Shown: positions 24,594 through 33,577 of the stretch, piece by piece
Numbering within the stretch: the stretch's first letter is position 1
How the letters are laid out: the number at the start of each line of letters is the position of its first letter
Source: an uncultured Christensenella sp.
Lineage (GTDB): Bacteria > Bacillota > Clostridia > Christensenellales > Borkfalkiaceae
DNA: 64,000 bases
Assembly (NCBI GenBank): GCA_910585705.1
Contig: CAJUER010000001.1
Location: 557,384-621,383 of the forward strand
Direction of reading: 5' to 3'
Notes under the pieces: model-generated
The model's input: the letters and a program-made list of their open reading frames with translations, nothing else
Database searches by the model: none
Told to the model about the DNA's origin: nothing
Position numbers and translations under genes: made by a program

Positions 24594-25435
24594 AATTTTG
24601 TCCTAACCTTTAATTTACTGAATTTTGCTTCGGCAAGTCCGTAAAACGAACCGTCTGTGAAATATATTTTATAAATCCCGTCCGAAAGTTCGCAAGGAAC
24701 CGAAAGTCCGTTAAAAAGTTTTTTTGCGTCGTTCTTATCGGGATAAATGCTTTCGAACGGCAGAACGCTGTCCGTAGCAATTATAAAATCTGATAAATTT
24801 TCAGCCGTCAAACGGCTCGTCCGTACGGCGTTTTCCAAAGTAAAACAACCGCTTTTTGTTCTTACAAGCGCACTCATTACAGCGCATGTTTCAAGCTTTT
24901 TCCCTAAATCGCGGGCAATTGAACGAATGTAAGTTCCGCCGCCGCACTCTATCTCAAACGAAAAAGTATTTTCCGAAATCTGCTTTAATAATTTAATTGA
25001 ATAAATATTTACCTTTTTCGGCGGTAGAGAAAACTCCACACCTGCGCGCGCAAGCTGATAACCGCGTTTTCCGTTTATATTCTTTGCCGAAAACTTAGGC
25101 GGTATCTGCAACACCTCGCCGCAAAGGCTTGGAAGCGCCCGCATAATTTCATCTGCGGAAGGAACAACTCCGTTTGCTGAAATTATATTGCCGGTAGTAT
25201 CCAGCGTATCGCTGTCCGTTCCGAATTCAAAATTTGCAACATAAGTCTTTTTCTTTTCGAGAAAGTAATCAAACAGTCTTGCCGCATTACCTATTGCGAC
25301 CGGCAGAACGCCGCTTGCCATAGGATCGAGCGTGCCCATATGTCCGCATGGTGTGCCGGAAAGCCGTTTTATTAAATTCACCTCGCATGCGGAGCTTACA
25401 CCCGCCGCTTTATCGACTGTAATAAAGCCTGTCAT
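24587..25435 (-). CDS. truB: tRNA pseudouridine(55) synthase
   Basis: 282 aa. It makes pseudouridine 55 in the T loop of tRNAs. The catalytic Asp lies in GHMGTLDPMASGVLPV; the thumb-loop region and the GGTYIRSIARDLG motif follow. A divergent C-terminal PUA-like part is present. It overlaps nrnA and ribF, as is usual in this operon type. Confidence 0.96.
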   Translation of the reverse strand: MTGFITVDKAAGVSSACEVNLIKRLSGTPCGHMGTLDPMASGVLPVAIGNAARLFDYFLEKKKTYVANFEFGTDSDTLDTTGNIISANGVVPSADEIMRALPSLCGEVLQIPPKFSAKNINGKRGYQLARAGVEFSLPPKKVNIYSIKLLKQISENTFSFEIECGGGTYIRSIARDLGKKLETCAVMSALVRTKSGCFTLENAVRTSRLTAENLSDFIIATDSVLPFESIYPDKNDAKKLFNGLSVPCELSDGIYKIYFTDGSFYGLAEAKFSKLKVRTKLC

Positions 25436-26397
25436 AAATTCTGATAAACCGCATAAGTCAGCTTTTCGATTACTTCTTCAAGTTCGCCCGAAAGCACGCA
25501 ACCGCTTGCAAGAATATGCCCGCCGCCGCCGAATACCGACGCAACCGCATTTACGTTTACTTTGCCTTTACTTCTAAGCGAAACCTTATAATGCCGCTTT
25601 TTTACTTCCATAAGCGAAACCGAAACTTCAACGCCGTCAACTGTAAGAGGAAAGTCAACAAAACCTTCCGTCAGCGTTTTGTCCGCGCCGGTTTCCGTCA
25701 AATCCGTAAGCGACGTAACTATGAAAGTAAGCCTGTCGTCAAGCGCAAAGCGTATATTGTTCATTACTCTGCCGTAAAGAATTGCACGCGCTTTAGGCTG
25801 GCGTCCGAACATATTGTAATTAATTAAATTTACGTCCGCACCTTTCGACCTGAGATAAGCCGCCGTTTCAAACGACTTCGCCTCAACGTCGCAATGCGTA
25901 AAATTGCCGCTGTCGGTAATCAGTCCGAGCATAAGAAGGTCTGCAATCTCTTTGTCAATTTCAAAACCTGCCGTCTTTAACACGTCGGTTACGATTTCAC
26001 AGCTTGCAGGACATACGTTAACCAGATTATATTTTGCATAGCAAGGATTTGAAACGTGATGATCTATATTTATAGTCGTTCCCGAAAACTTTGAAAACGC
26101 GTCGGCAAATATCCCTATGCGGGTAACGTCCGCGCTGTCTACACACACGAAAGTATCAAACTGCTGTTTTGTAGGCAGACCTCTTCTGACCGACTTCATC
26201 GCCGACAGAAACGAAAATTTTTCGGGCGGAGTATCCTCGCAACACATTATAGCAGATATTCCCGCATTTTGCAACGCCAGACACAAAGCAAGTCCGCTGC
26301 CCAGTGCGTCTCCGTCGGGACGGGCGTGGCAGAAAACTGCAACGCTACGCGCTTTTTTAAGTTGTTCGGCAATTTCCGTATAGCTGTTACTCGTCAT
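25432..26397 (-). CDS. nrnA: DHH/DHHA1 phosphoesterase NrnA (nanoRNase/pAp phosphatase)
   Basis: 321 aa from the ATG at 26397; an in-frame TTG at 26412 is a less likely start. The DHH domain has HARPDGDALGS, CVDSADVTR, NIDHHVSN (DHH motif) and GLITDSGNF. The DHHA1 C-terminal substrate domain has GGGGHILASG. It degrades 2-5-nt RNA fragments and dephosphorylates pAp. The start overlaps the rbfA 3' end by 11 bases. Confidence 0.93.
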   Translation of the reverse strand: MTSNSYTEIAEQLKKARSVAVFCHARPDGDALGSGLALCLALQNAGISAIMCCEDTPPEKFSFLSAMKSVRRGLPTKQQFDTFVCVDSADVTRIGIFADAFSKFSGTTINIDHHVSNPCYAKYNLVNVCPASCEIVTDVLKTAGFEIDKEIADLLMLGLITDSGNFTHCDVEAKSFETAAYLRSKGADVNLINYNMFGRQPKARAILYGRVMNNIRFALDDRLTFIVTSLTDLTETGADKTLTEGFVDFPLTVDGVEVSVSLMEVKKRHYKVSLRSKGKVNVNAVASVFGGGGHILASGCVLSGELEEVIEKLTYAVYQNL

Positions 26398-26755
26398 CTT
26401 TTTCCGATTCAAGTCCGTTTAAAATTTTGTCTATCTTCGCCCCGTATTCCATACTTTCGTCAAGCACGAAACGAAGTTCGGGCACAGTCCGCAAACACAT
26501 TACCCTTGAAAGCTCGTGACGGATGAAGCCTGCATTCTGCTTTATGATTTCGAAGCTGGCTTTACACCTTTCTCCGTCGGTATCGAAGATGCTTATATAT
26601 ATATTCGCAGTTTTTAAGTCGGGCGCAACGTCTGCTTCCGTTATGCTTATAATCGCGCTCAACGACGGAAATTTATTCCTTAACTGCTGTGAAATAACAG
26701 TGGAAATTTCTTTTTGAAATTCACCGGAAAGGCGCTGTCCTCTCGTTCCCTTCAT
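26387..26755 (-). CDS. rbfA: 30S ribosome-binding factor A
   Basis: 122 aa, KH-like fold needed for 16S rRNA 5' end maturation and cold growth. It has the family N-terminus R-x-x-R-L-S-G-E-F-Q-K-E-I and the C-terminal VPELRFVLDESMEYG. It follows infB by nine bases, as in most Firmicutes. Confidence 0.95.
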   Translation of the reverse strand: MKGTRGQRLSGEFQKEISTVISQQLRNKFPSLSAIISITEADVAPDLKTANIYISIFDTDGERCKASFEIIKQNAGFIRHELSRVMCLRTVPELRFVLDESMEYGAKIDKILNGLESEKDDE

Positions 26756-26764
26756 TTAAACTCC

Positions 26765-29200
26765 TTAACCAACCGCAACCTGTTCGATAAGATAGCACTC
26801 TATTATATCGCCGACTTTTATGTCGTTGAAACCTTCGATTGCGCAACCGCATTCAAAGCCGAACGCAACTTCCTTAACGTCGTCTTTGAATCGTTTAAGC
26901 TGTTGCACGTTGCCTTCGACCACAAGAACGTCTTCCCTGTAAATGCGCAGTTTTCCGCCGCGTACGATTTTGCCGTCAAGAACATAGCAACCTGCAATAT
27001 TGCCCACGCCAGTAATCTTGAAAGTTTGGCGTACTTCGCATTTTCCGAGATAAACCTCGTGATACTTTGGCGAGAGCATACCTTTAAGCGCAGACTCTAT
27101 ATCGTCAAGCAAGTCGTAAATAATTCTGTAACTTCTTACGTCTACTTTGCTTCTTTCGGCAAGCGCTTTCGCTTTTGTGTCGGGACGGACGTTAAAGCCG
27201 AGTATTATAGCATTGGACGAATCCGCAAGCATAACGTCGGTTTCCGTAACCGCGCCTGCGCCGCTGTGTATGACTTTAACCTGAACTTCTTCGTTGGATA
27301 ATTTACTTACAGACTGTTTAACCGCTTCGACAGAGCCCTGAACGTCGCCTTTGATAATCAAATTCAAAGTCTTCATATTGCCTTCGGCAATCTTTCCGAA
27401 AACTTCGTCGAGGGAAATTTTGGAAGCTGCCTTGACCATTGCGTCGCTTTCCTTTCTCTTTCTCTCGTCCATGACTTGCTTCATAAGCGCAAGCGGCACC
27501 GCATAAATAGAATCGCCCGAATTCGGAACTTCTTCGAGTCCGAGTACGTTGACCGCCATAGAAGGTCCCGCTTCTTTGACAGTCTTTCCGCTGTCGTCAA
27601 TCATCGCACGTACTCTGCCCGTTACTGTACCTGAAATAAGATTGTCGCCTGTGTGCAAAGTACCGTTCTGTACGAGTACCGTCGCAACGGGACCTTTACC
27701 CTTATCGAGGCGAGCTTCGATTATGACGCCGCGCGCTTCCCTTGCGGGATTCGCAAGCAATTCCTTCATTTCCGCAACGAGCTGAAGATTTTCAAGCAAA
27801 GCTTTTATGCCTTCGCCCGTTTTGCAGGACACGGGACAAATAACGGTATCGCCGCCCCATTCTTCGGGAACAAGCCCGTAGCCCGTTAAATCCTGTTTTA
27901 CCTTATCGATATTTGCGCCCTGCTTGTCGATTTTGTTGACTGCGACTATGATAGACACATTCGCCGCCTTTGCGTGGTTAATGGCTTCGATTGTCTGCGG
28001 CATAATGCCGTCGTCAGCCGCAACGACAAGAATAACGATATCGGTTACCTGTGCGCCGCGTGCACGCATTGCCGTGAACGCTTCGTGTCCGGGCGTATCG
28101 ATAAAAGTAATGCCTTTGCCGTTCACAGTTACCGTATAAGCGCCTATATGCTGTGTAATTCCGCCGGCTTCGCCTGCCGCCGCGTTCGATTTTCTTATAT
28201 AATCAAGAAGCGAAGTTTTACCGTGATCGACGTGACCCATAACGGTAACGACGGGCGCGCGCGGAACGAGGCTTTCGATTTCCTCAACCGTATCGGCCTG
28301 TTTTTCGAACAGAACTTCTTCCGCTGTCTTTTCGGGCTTATATTCAAGCTCTATTCCGAGCCCTGCCGCCAAAAGAGCCGCCGTATCGTAATCAACAGAC
28401 TCGTTTACGGTTTTCATAATGCCTTCTTTGAAAAGACGCTTTGTTATTTCAACTGCGGAAATACCGAGCTTTTCGGAAAGCACTTTTAAAGGTATGTCGT
28501 TAGTTGTGACTACCGCGCGTTCAATTTTTATCGTCTGCGAATTCTGCTGTTTCTTATCTTTTTTAAGTCTCAGTTTTCTGTAACCGCTCTTATTTTCGTC
28601 GAAATCATCAACGCTTGCGCCCTGCTGTTTCTGTAATGCGCGTTTGGAAACCGTACGTCTTTCTTTTTCGACGTACGTCTTTTCAAAGCCCTTCTTCTTG
28701 TCGGGACCGAAATTTTTCGGTTTAGCGGGTTGAGCGGACGCAACAGGCGCCTGCTGTCCGTTAAAACGCTGTTGGGGCGCAAAAGGACGCCCGCTGTTGT
28801 TAGCAGGCTGTGTCGGTCTGGACGGCCTGGCGGGACGGGTATCTCTGTTGACAAAAGTCTTGTTGTCGGAAGCGGCAGGTCTGGGTGCTGCGGGCTTTGC
28901 AACCGGTTGTTCGGAAGGCTTCTGCTCTTCCTGAACTTCCTTTTGCTTTACAGGTTCGGCAGCGGCTTTCTCTGCCGCCTCTTTCGCGCGTTTCGCGGCC
29001 TCTTCCGCAGCAAGCTTCTCGGCGGCAAGTCGTTCTTCTTCCTGCTTTTTTGCCGCCTTTGCTTTTTCCATCTCTATTAAACTTTTAAGAATTTCGGCGG
29101 CGAGCTTCTCCGCGCCGCTTACTTTTTTGGAAAGCTCGGCAATAGCTCCGCCGGAAATCAGTTTTCCTATATTCTCAATATCTTCGTATTTTTTTGCCAT
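26765..29200 (-). CDS. infB: Translation initiation factor IF-2
   Basis: 811 aa GTPase that places fMet-tRNA on the 30S subunit. A low-complexity Ala/Lys/Glu/Pro-rich N-terminal region (about 1-220) precedes the IF2-N domain. The G domain follows with GHVDHGKTSLLD, DTPGHEAF and NKIDK motifs (about 320-470), then domain II, IF2 domain III and the C-terminal fMet-tRNA-binding domain. It starts five bases after ylxQ. Confidence 0.97.
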   Translation of the reverse strand: MAKKYEDIENIGKLISGGAIAELSKKVSGAEKLAAEILKSLIEMEKAKAAKKQEEERLAAEKLAAEEAAKRAKEAAEKAAAEPVKQKEVQEEQKPSEQPVAKPAAPRPAASDNKTFVNRDTRPARPSRPTQPANNSGRPFAPQQRFNGQQAPVASAQPAKPKNFGPDKKKGFEKTYVEKERRTVSKRALQKQQGASVDDFDENKSGYRKLRLKKDKKQQNSQTIKIERAVVTTNDIPLKVLSEKLGISAVEITKRLFKEGIMKTVNESVDYDTAALLAAGLGIELEYKPEKTAEEVLFEKQADTVEEIESLVPRAPVVTVMGHVDHGKTSLLDYIRKSNAAAGEAGGITQHIGAYTVTVNGKGITFIDTPGHEAFTAMRARGAQVTDIVILVVAADDGIMPQTIEAINHAKAANVSIIVAVNKIDKQGANIDKVKQDLTGYGLVPEEWGGDTVICPVSCKTGEGIKALLENLQLVAEMKELLANPAREARGVIIEARLDKGKGPVATVLVQNGTLHTGDNLISGTVTGRVRAMIDDSGKTVKEAGPSMAVNVLGLEEVPNSGDSIYAVPLALMKQVMDERKRKESDAMVKAASKISLDEVFGKIAEGNMKTLNLIIKGDVQGSVEAVKQSVSKLSNEEVQVKVIHSGAGAVTETDVMLADSSNAIILGFNVRPDTKAKALAERSKVDVRSYRIIYDLLDDIESALKGMLSPKYHEVYLGKCEVRQTFKITGVGNIAGCYVLDGKIVRGGKLRIYREDVLVVEGNVQQLKRFKDDVKEVAFGFECGCAIEGFNDIKVGDIIECYLIEQVAVG

Positions 29201-29205
29201 ATGAT

Positions 29206-29529
29206 TTATTCACCGCCTCCGGTATATATTTCGTAGCCGTCCTCACCGCTGTTTAAAATTGCTTCAGCAAGACTTTTATCCTTAATAGCCGCAATTTTAC
29301 ATTCGGGCTTATTAACCAAATCAGAAAATCCGCACTTGCAAATCAAAAGCGGACATGCAAATCTTTTTTTAAATTTCAAAGCGTATCTTATTGAATTTTT
29401 AGCGGCATCGCCGTCTAATATAAGCAGAAAAACTCCGCTTTTAAGCATTCCTATTGCCGTTATTCCGAACGAAATCTTCCTCGCCCTGATACAAAATCCG
29501 ACGTACGACCGAACCTTACTTTGCTCCAA
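29206..29529 (-). CDS. ylxQ: L7Ae/L30e-like RNA-binding protein YlxQ
   Basis: 107 aa. A TTG at 29529 is taken as start: GAGGTGGAG precedes it closely, there is no ATG or GTG in the homologous position, and a more upstream start would run far into rnpM in another frame. The fold is recognisable from GFCIRARKISFGITAI, corresponding to the family G-x-A-x-R-A-x-x-x-x-G. It probably binds kink-turn RNA. Overlaps rnpM by 14 bases. Confidence 0.82.
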   Translation of the reverse strand: MEQSKVRSYVGFCIRARKISFGITAIGMLKSGVFLLILDGDAAKNSIRYALKFKKRFACPLLICKCGFSDLVNKPECKIAAIKDKSLAEAILNSGEDGYEIYTGGGE

Positions 29530-29788
29530 AATACTCCACCTCGATTGCCGAGTAAACTTCGTCGCAAACATTGCACGAAAAAACTTTATTCAATAAGCGC
29601 TGTTTTCTCAGTTTTTTAACACATTCCGTATTGTCGCATATATACGCGCCGCGACCTGCGGCTTTCGAAGAGAAATCGATGAAAATTTTACCAGCTCCGT
29701 CCTTCACGATACGCAACATGGCTTTTTTTTCTTTCAGCTCTCTGCACGCAATACACATTCTCAAAGGAATCTTTTTTACTTTGGGCAT
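29516..29788 (-). CDS. rnpM: RNase P modulator RnpM (YlxR)
   Basis: 90 aa, DUF448. Contains the family signature MCIACRE near the N-terminus and GRGAYIC with conserved Cys residues. In Bacillus subtilis YlxR binds RNase P RNA and lowers its activity. The ATG overlaps the nusA stop as TAATG. Confidence 0.9.
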   Translation of the reverse strand: MPKVKKIPLRMCIACRELKEKKAMLRIVKDGAGKIFIDFSSKAAGRGAYICDNTECVKKLRKQRLLNKVFSCNVCDEVYSAIEVEYFGAK

Positions 29789-30885
29789 TACTCTGCGTTG
29801 GGTTCCTCTTCCGCTTCCTTCTGAACGTCTATACCGAGCTTAGCCGCAGCCGACTCGCTCTTTACGTCGATTTTCCAACCTGTCAATCTAACGGCAAGGC
29901 GGGCGTTCTGTCCGTCTTTACCGATTGCAAGCGAAAGCTTATCGTCGGGTACGACAGCCATAGCCGTGTGTTCGCCTTCAAGCTGGGTTACCGATATAAC
30001 CTTAGCAGGAGATAATGCCTTTGCTATAAATTCAAGGGGATTTTCCGACCAGGGTATAATATCGATTTTTTCGCCTTTAAGTTCATCGACGATTGCATTC
30101 ACCCTTGCGCCCTTGTTTCCTACGCATGCGCCGATAGCGTCAACGCGGGCATCTTCGGAATAAATTGCGATTTTCGTTCTTGCGCCGGCTTCACGGCTGA
30201 CTTCCTTAATGATAACCGTACCCTGCTTGATTTCGGGCACTTCCTCTTCGAAAAGTTTTTTGACAAGACCGGGAGCGGCACGGCTTACAAGCACCTGTGC
30301 GCCCCTAAATCCGTTTTTAACTTTTTTAACGAATACTTTGATTTTGTCGTTTACGTTATATTTTTCACCTGCAACCTGATCGGAAGGGAGCATTAATCCC
30401 TCAACCTGACCTTTGCCGAGTTCTATATATACGTTCTTTGCGTCTATTTTTCTTATAACGCCTACCATCAGCTCGCCCTCTTTATCCGAGAACTCGTTTA
30501 CCGCCGCGTCGCGTTCCGTTTCGTTCAGTTTCTGTAAAATCACTTGCTTCGCCGTCTGCGCCGCTATACGCGAGAAATCTTTGGGAACGAACTTTTCGGT
30601 TACCCTATCGCCGATTTTATAGCTCTTTTTAATTTTCTGCGCGTCCGCGAGGGAAATTTCGCTGTCTCTGTCCGCAACTTCTTCGACAACGTTCCTTACC
30701 GTAAAAAAGTCAATAGTTCCTCTTTCGGGATTAAGTTTAATTTCAACCGTTCCCACCGCTTCCGTATATTGCTTTTTGCAAGCGGAAACAAGCGCATTTT
30801 CAAGCGCGTCCAAAAACACCTGCTGGGGAATACCCTTTTCTTTTTCCAAATCTGCAAGCGCCGCAAAGAAATCTTTATTAGTCAT
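29788..30885 (-). CDS. nusA: Transcription termination/antitermination factor NusA
   Basis: 365 aa. N-terminal RNA polymerase-binding domain (1-125), S1 domain (about 130-200, EGELMVGVIRKIDAKNVYIELG), and two KH domains (about 205-345) including CVGNKGARVNAIVDEL and LAIGKDGQNARLAVRLTGW. It lacks the extra C-terminal acidic repeats of proteobacterial NusA, as expected for Firmicutes. 44 bases lie between it and rimP. Confidence 0.96.
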   Translation of the reverse strand: MTNKDFFAALADLEKEKGIPQQVFLDALENALVSACKKQYTEAVGTVEIKLNPERGTIDFFTVRNVVEEVADRDSEISLADAQKIKKSYKIGDRVTEKFVPKDFSRIAAQTAKQVILQKLNETERDAAVNEFSDKEGELMVGVIRKIDAKNVYIELGKGQVEGLMLPSDQVAGEKYNVNDKIKVFVKKVKNGFRGAQVLVSRAAPGLVKKLFEEEVPEIKQGTVIIKEVSREAGARTKIAIYSEDARVDAIGACVGNKGARVNAIVDELKGEKIDIIPWSENPLEFIAKALSPAKVISVTQLEGEHTAMAVVPDDKLSLAIGKDGQNARLAVRLTGWKIDVKSESAAAKLGIDVQKEAEEEPNAE

Positions 30886-30929
30886 TTTACCTCTCCTGAC
30901 TTTAGTTAACGTATATTTAAATTCGGCTG

Positions 30930-31388
30930 TCAGTCGAATTTTATTGCTTTGTTGATTTTCGCTATTTTGTTAAGACTTATTTTAAGCTCTTCCGTTTCTG
31001 TTTTTACCGTAACACAGTTGCCGTCGTAATCTAACAGACAACCTTCGAGAAATTTTTTGCCTTTCAAAGGAGCGAACAGCTTTATCTCCACGTCGCCGCC
31101 CAAATTCCTTTCGAAGTCCCGTGCGGATTTGAAAGGTCTGTCAAGTCCGGGACTGGAAACGTTTAAGGTATAAGGTGCGCCGTTCGTCGGGTCAAGCTCG
31201 TCAATCGGGTCCATAATTGCGTTGTGATACTTTTCGCATGTATCGAGGTCAACCCCGTTCTCAGTTTCTATAAATACCGTCAGCGTTTCCGTACGTTTAT
31301 CGAATTCGAGATCGACGATTTCAATTTGCATAGGTTCGGCGATCTTTTCAAGAAACGCGCGTATTTCTTCAATAGGCTTTAACTGCAT
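30930..31388 (-). CDS. rimP: Ribosome maturation factor RimP
   Basis: 152 aa, needed for 30S assembly. The N-terminal domain has the family SPGLDRPFKSARDFER near its end, and the C-terminal SH3-like domain follows. AAGGGG lies seven bases before the ATG. It is the first gene of the translation run. The decayed SUKH gene and the PolC-like gene lie just upstream, where polC normally sits. Confidence 0.95.
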   Translation of the reverse strand: MQLKPIEEIRAFLEKIAEPMQIEIVDLEFDKRTETLTVFIETENGVDLDTCEKYHNAIMDPIDELDPTNGAPYTLNVSSPGLDRPFKSARDFERNLGGDVEIKLFAPLKGKKFLEGCLLDYDGNCVTVKTETEELKISLNKIAKINKAIKFD

Positions 31389-31488
31389 ACTTCAACCCCT
31401 TTATTATCAAAACACACAGTTACGCTTTTAATTACAGTTAGTGCAATAATTCATTGCTAAAACACACAACCGAACACGCGAAAAGGTG

Positions 31489-31932
31489 TTATATTTCTTC
31501 AATCATATTATTAATAAAGCTTAGAAAATCCGGTGCGAGATATACTATGGGGACGTTTCCGTCGTCATCATAATCGTCTTCATAAAGATAGTATATTTTT
31601 CCGGTTTCGACATGAAAACAAAATGTGTTCCCGCCGCCGTCATACCCAAATGGAATAAATTCTTTTGGCCACCAGTCATCAAAATAATTTAGTTTCAATT
31701 TGGTATCAAATGAACTTAAACCGTATTTAATAGAAAAGAAATAAGAAAAATAATACGGACCGTCTTTTGCTATATAACAATACCTTTCCAATCCCCCCGC
31801 CGTTATGCTGTAAATAAAATTGCTTTATATCTTTTGGAAATTTAAAATTATATTTATTTTCCAAATCAAGCAAGTCCGACTCTTCTATACTCGTCTTTTC
31901 TTTCCGGTTACTTTATTATTTATTAGAAGCAT
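31489..31932 (-). pseudogene. SMI1/KNR4 (SUKH) family gene broken by two frameshifts
   Basis: The minus strand encodes a complete SUKH-like protein if two frames changes are allowed. It starts at the ATG at 31932 (GGGGA upstream) with MLLINNKVTGKK. One extra base near the four-A run at 31896-31899 is needed to continue into TSIEESDLLDLENKYNFKFP and YLQHNGG. One base fewer in the six-G run at 31793-31798 is needed to join the last 100 residues (ERYCYIAKDGP, KEFIPFGYDGGG). SUKH proteins are typically immunity proteins of contact-dependent toxins. Both breaks lie in homopolymers, so decay, phase variation and sequencing error are all possible. The rest of 31389-32041 shows only a terminator. Confidence 0.8.
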
Positions 31933-31949
31933 ATTCTTCATTCCCCAAA

Positions 31950-31982
31950 TATGAGTATTGAGTGCCCGTCAAGGCACTCAAT
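31950..31982 (-). terminator. Hairpin after the PolC-like gene
   Basis: Perfect 10-bp stem ATTGAGTGCC/GGCACTCAAT (31957-31966, 31973-31982) with a 6-base loop. The following U tract on the minus strand is weak (ACTCATATTTG). Confidence 0.6.
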
Positions 31983-32041
31983 CTTAACATTACTATCAAG
32001 GTTAAGACTATTTTATCATATTCGATTGTAAATTGCAAGTA

Positions 32042-33577
32042 TTATTGCAATTTTGGCAAAGATTTTTTTATTTTAATAAGTTCTATGAAAATTTTCGCCG
32101 TAACCAGCGCGTCGTCTATCGCCCTGTGATGGTTGAACACTATCCCGAATTTATCCGCAACGGTATTGAGCTTATAGTTCGACAAAAACAACAACTCCTG
32201 AGAAAGGGGGATCGTATCGATAATTTTTCTTTCGAGCATATATCCGCACCGTGCGCAATAATAGTCAACAAATTTGAAATCAAATCCGGCGATATTATGA
32301 CCGACGAGCACCGCCCCGTCGCAAAATTTGAAAAAGTCCGGCATAACCTGTTCGTAATCGGGCGCGTCTGCCACCATTTCTTCGGTTATTCCCGTAAGGC
32401 GGATAATTTCGTCCGACAGCTTTTTCTTCGGATTTATGAATGTTGTAAAGCTTTCCGAAATAACTCCGTCTACAACTTTATAGGCGCCTATTTCTATTAT
32501 TCTGTCCATATTGCCGGAAGACGCGGCGCAATTCAAGCCCGTAGTTTCCAAATCGAACACTACAAACGTCTTACCCTTCAAACATTCGGGAATTACGCTT
32601 TTTGAGAACATATCCGTTTGTTCTATATCAGAGTACGGCTTGGGTTTTACAACGCTGTAAAATCTCGGAACAGGTTTTGACATGCGTTTTTCGGGAATAA
32701 ATCCGACGGGAAAGCAACCCGAATCTATTAAGTTTGCCGTCAGTCTTAAATAACCGTTATACAGCTCCGACTTGCAAGTGCATACTATTCCGTCCCCGAC
32801 TTTTAAAGTTTTGATTTTATCTATACTTTTAAGTCTCGGAAAATAAGTTAAACGCTGAACGGCAGTATTGTCGTTTATTGTAAAAACGTAATAAGGCTTA
32901 TCCTTGTTTTTACCGTTTTTAAAGGTACGCTCGTTTATATCCTCGATTTTTCCGCAAACTATAACCTTTTCGCTTTCGAAATTAACGTCGCTTAAATAGA
33001 TAGCCTCAGTCTGCTTTTCCGTACCTTCTATAAAGTGAAAGTCGGCTATTCCAAACCGCCTTATAGGAACTTCGAATTCGGTATTTTCTTCCTCTTCCTC
33101 AACCTCTATTTCCGAAGCGGATTTTTTATTGTTTTTGTAGCTGCCTTTAAATTCTCCGCAATAGCTTTTTTTGAGACAACCGCTTATCCTATCGCAAAAA
33201 TCGCTTCCGACAGGAACCGATTCCATAACTGAAATTTCGTATTCGAAGCCTTCGTCCGTCTTTGTTACCTTTATATCTTCCTCGTCGAGCGTTACATATA
33301 CAGTTCTGAAATTTTCAGACAGAGCTTCTGATATTTTGCGTTTGACCATATCGCAGTCGGGAGTAAGCTTTACTATTTCCACCGCGCAGTCAAAAAGTTC
33401 GGGCACAAACCCGCGCACGGTATCTTTCGCAAATCTTACGTCTTCCGAAGTATAAGCTTTATCGGTAATCAGCGTCACGCTTACGCGTTTTTTCAAGCTT
33501 TCGAGAATTACAGAACAGACTATGGCATTTTTAAGATTTTCTGCGTAATGAAGTTTATTTAAAAAATCGTCAGTCAT
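32042..33577 (-). CDS. PolC-derived protein: N-terminal + OB + DEDDh exonuclease, no polymerase
   Basis: 511 aa. Residues 1 to about 150 resemble the PolC N-terminal domain, followed by an acidic linker (EVEEEEEN). An OB fold follows (about 200-300: VIVCGKIEDINERTFKNG, KVGDGIVCTCKSE, GYLRLTANL). The C-terminal third is a DnaQ-type 3'-5' exonuclease with all acidic residues: FDLETTGL, HNIAGFDFKF and HHRAIDDAL. The PHP domain that normally surrounds the exonuclease and the whole polymerase domain (some 900 residues) are absent. The position between ispG and rimP is that of polC in Firmicutes. Probably a stand-alone exonuclease (inference). Overlaps ispG by eight bases. Confidence 0.8.
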   Translation of the reverse strand: MTDDFLNKLHYAENLKNAIVCSVILESLKKRVSVTLITDKAYTSEDVRFAKDTVRGFVPELFDCAVEIVKLTPDCDMVKRKISEALSENFRTVYVTLDEEDIKVTKTDEGFEYEISVMESVPVGSDFCDRISGCLKKSYCGEFKGSYKNNKKSASEIEVEEEEENTEFEVPIRRFGIADFHFIEGTEKQTEAIYLSDVNFESEKVIVCGKIEDINERTFKNGKNKDKPYYVFTINDNTAVQRLTYFPRLKSIDKIKTLKVGDGIVCTCKSELYNGYLRLTANLIDSGCFPVGFIPEKRMSKPVPRFYSVVKPKPYSDIEQTDMFSKSVIPECLKGKTFVVFDLETTGLNCAASSGNMDRIIEIGAYKVVDGVISESFTTFINPKKKLSDEIIRLTGITEEMVADAPDYEQVMPDFFKFCDGAVLVGHNIAGFDFKFVDYYCARCGYMLERKIIDTIPLSQELLFLSNYKLNTVADKFGIVFNHHRAIDDALVTAKIFIELIKIKKSLPKLQ

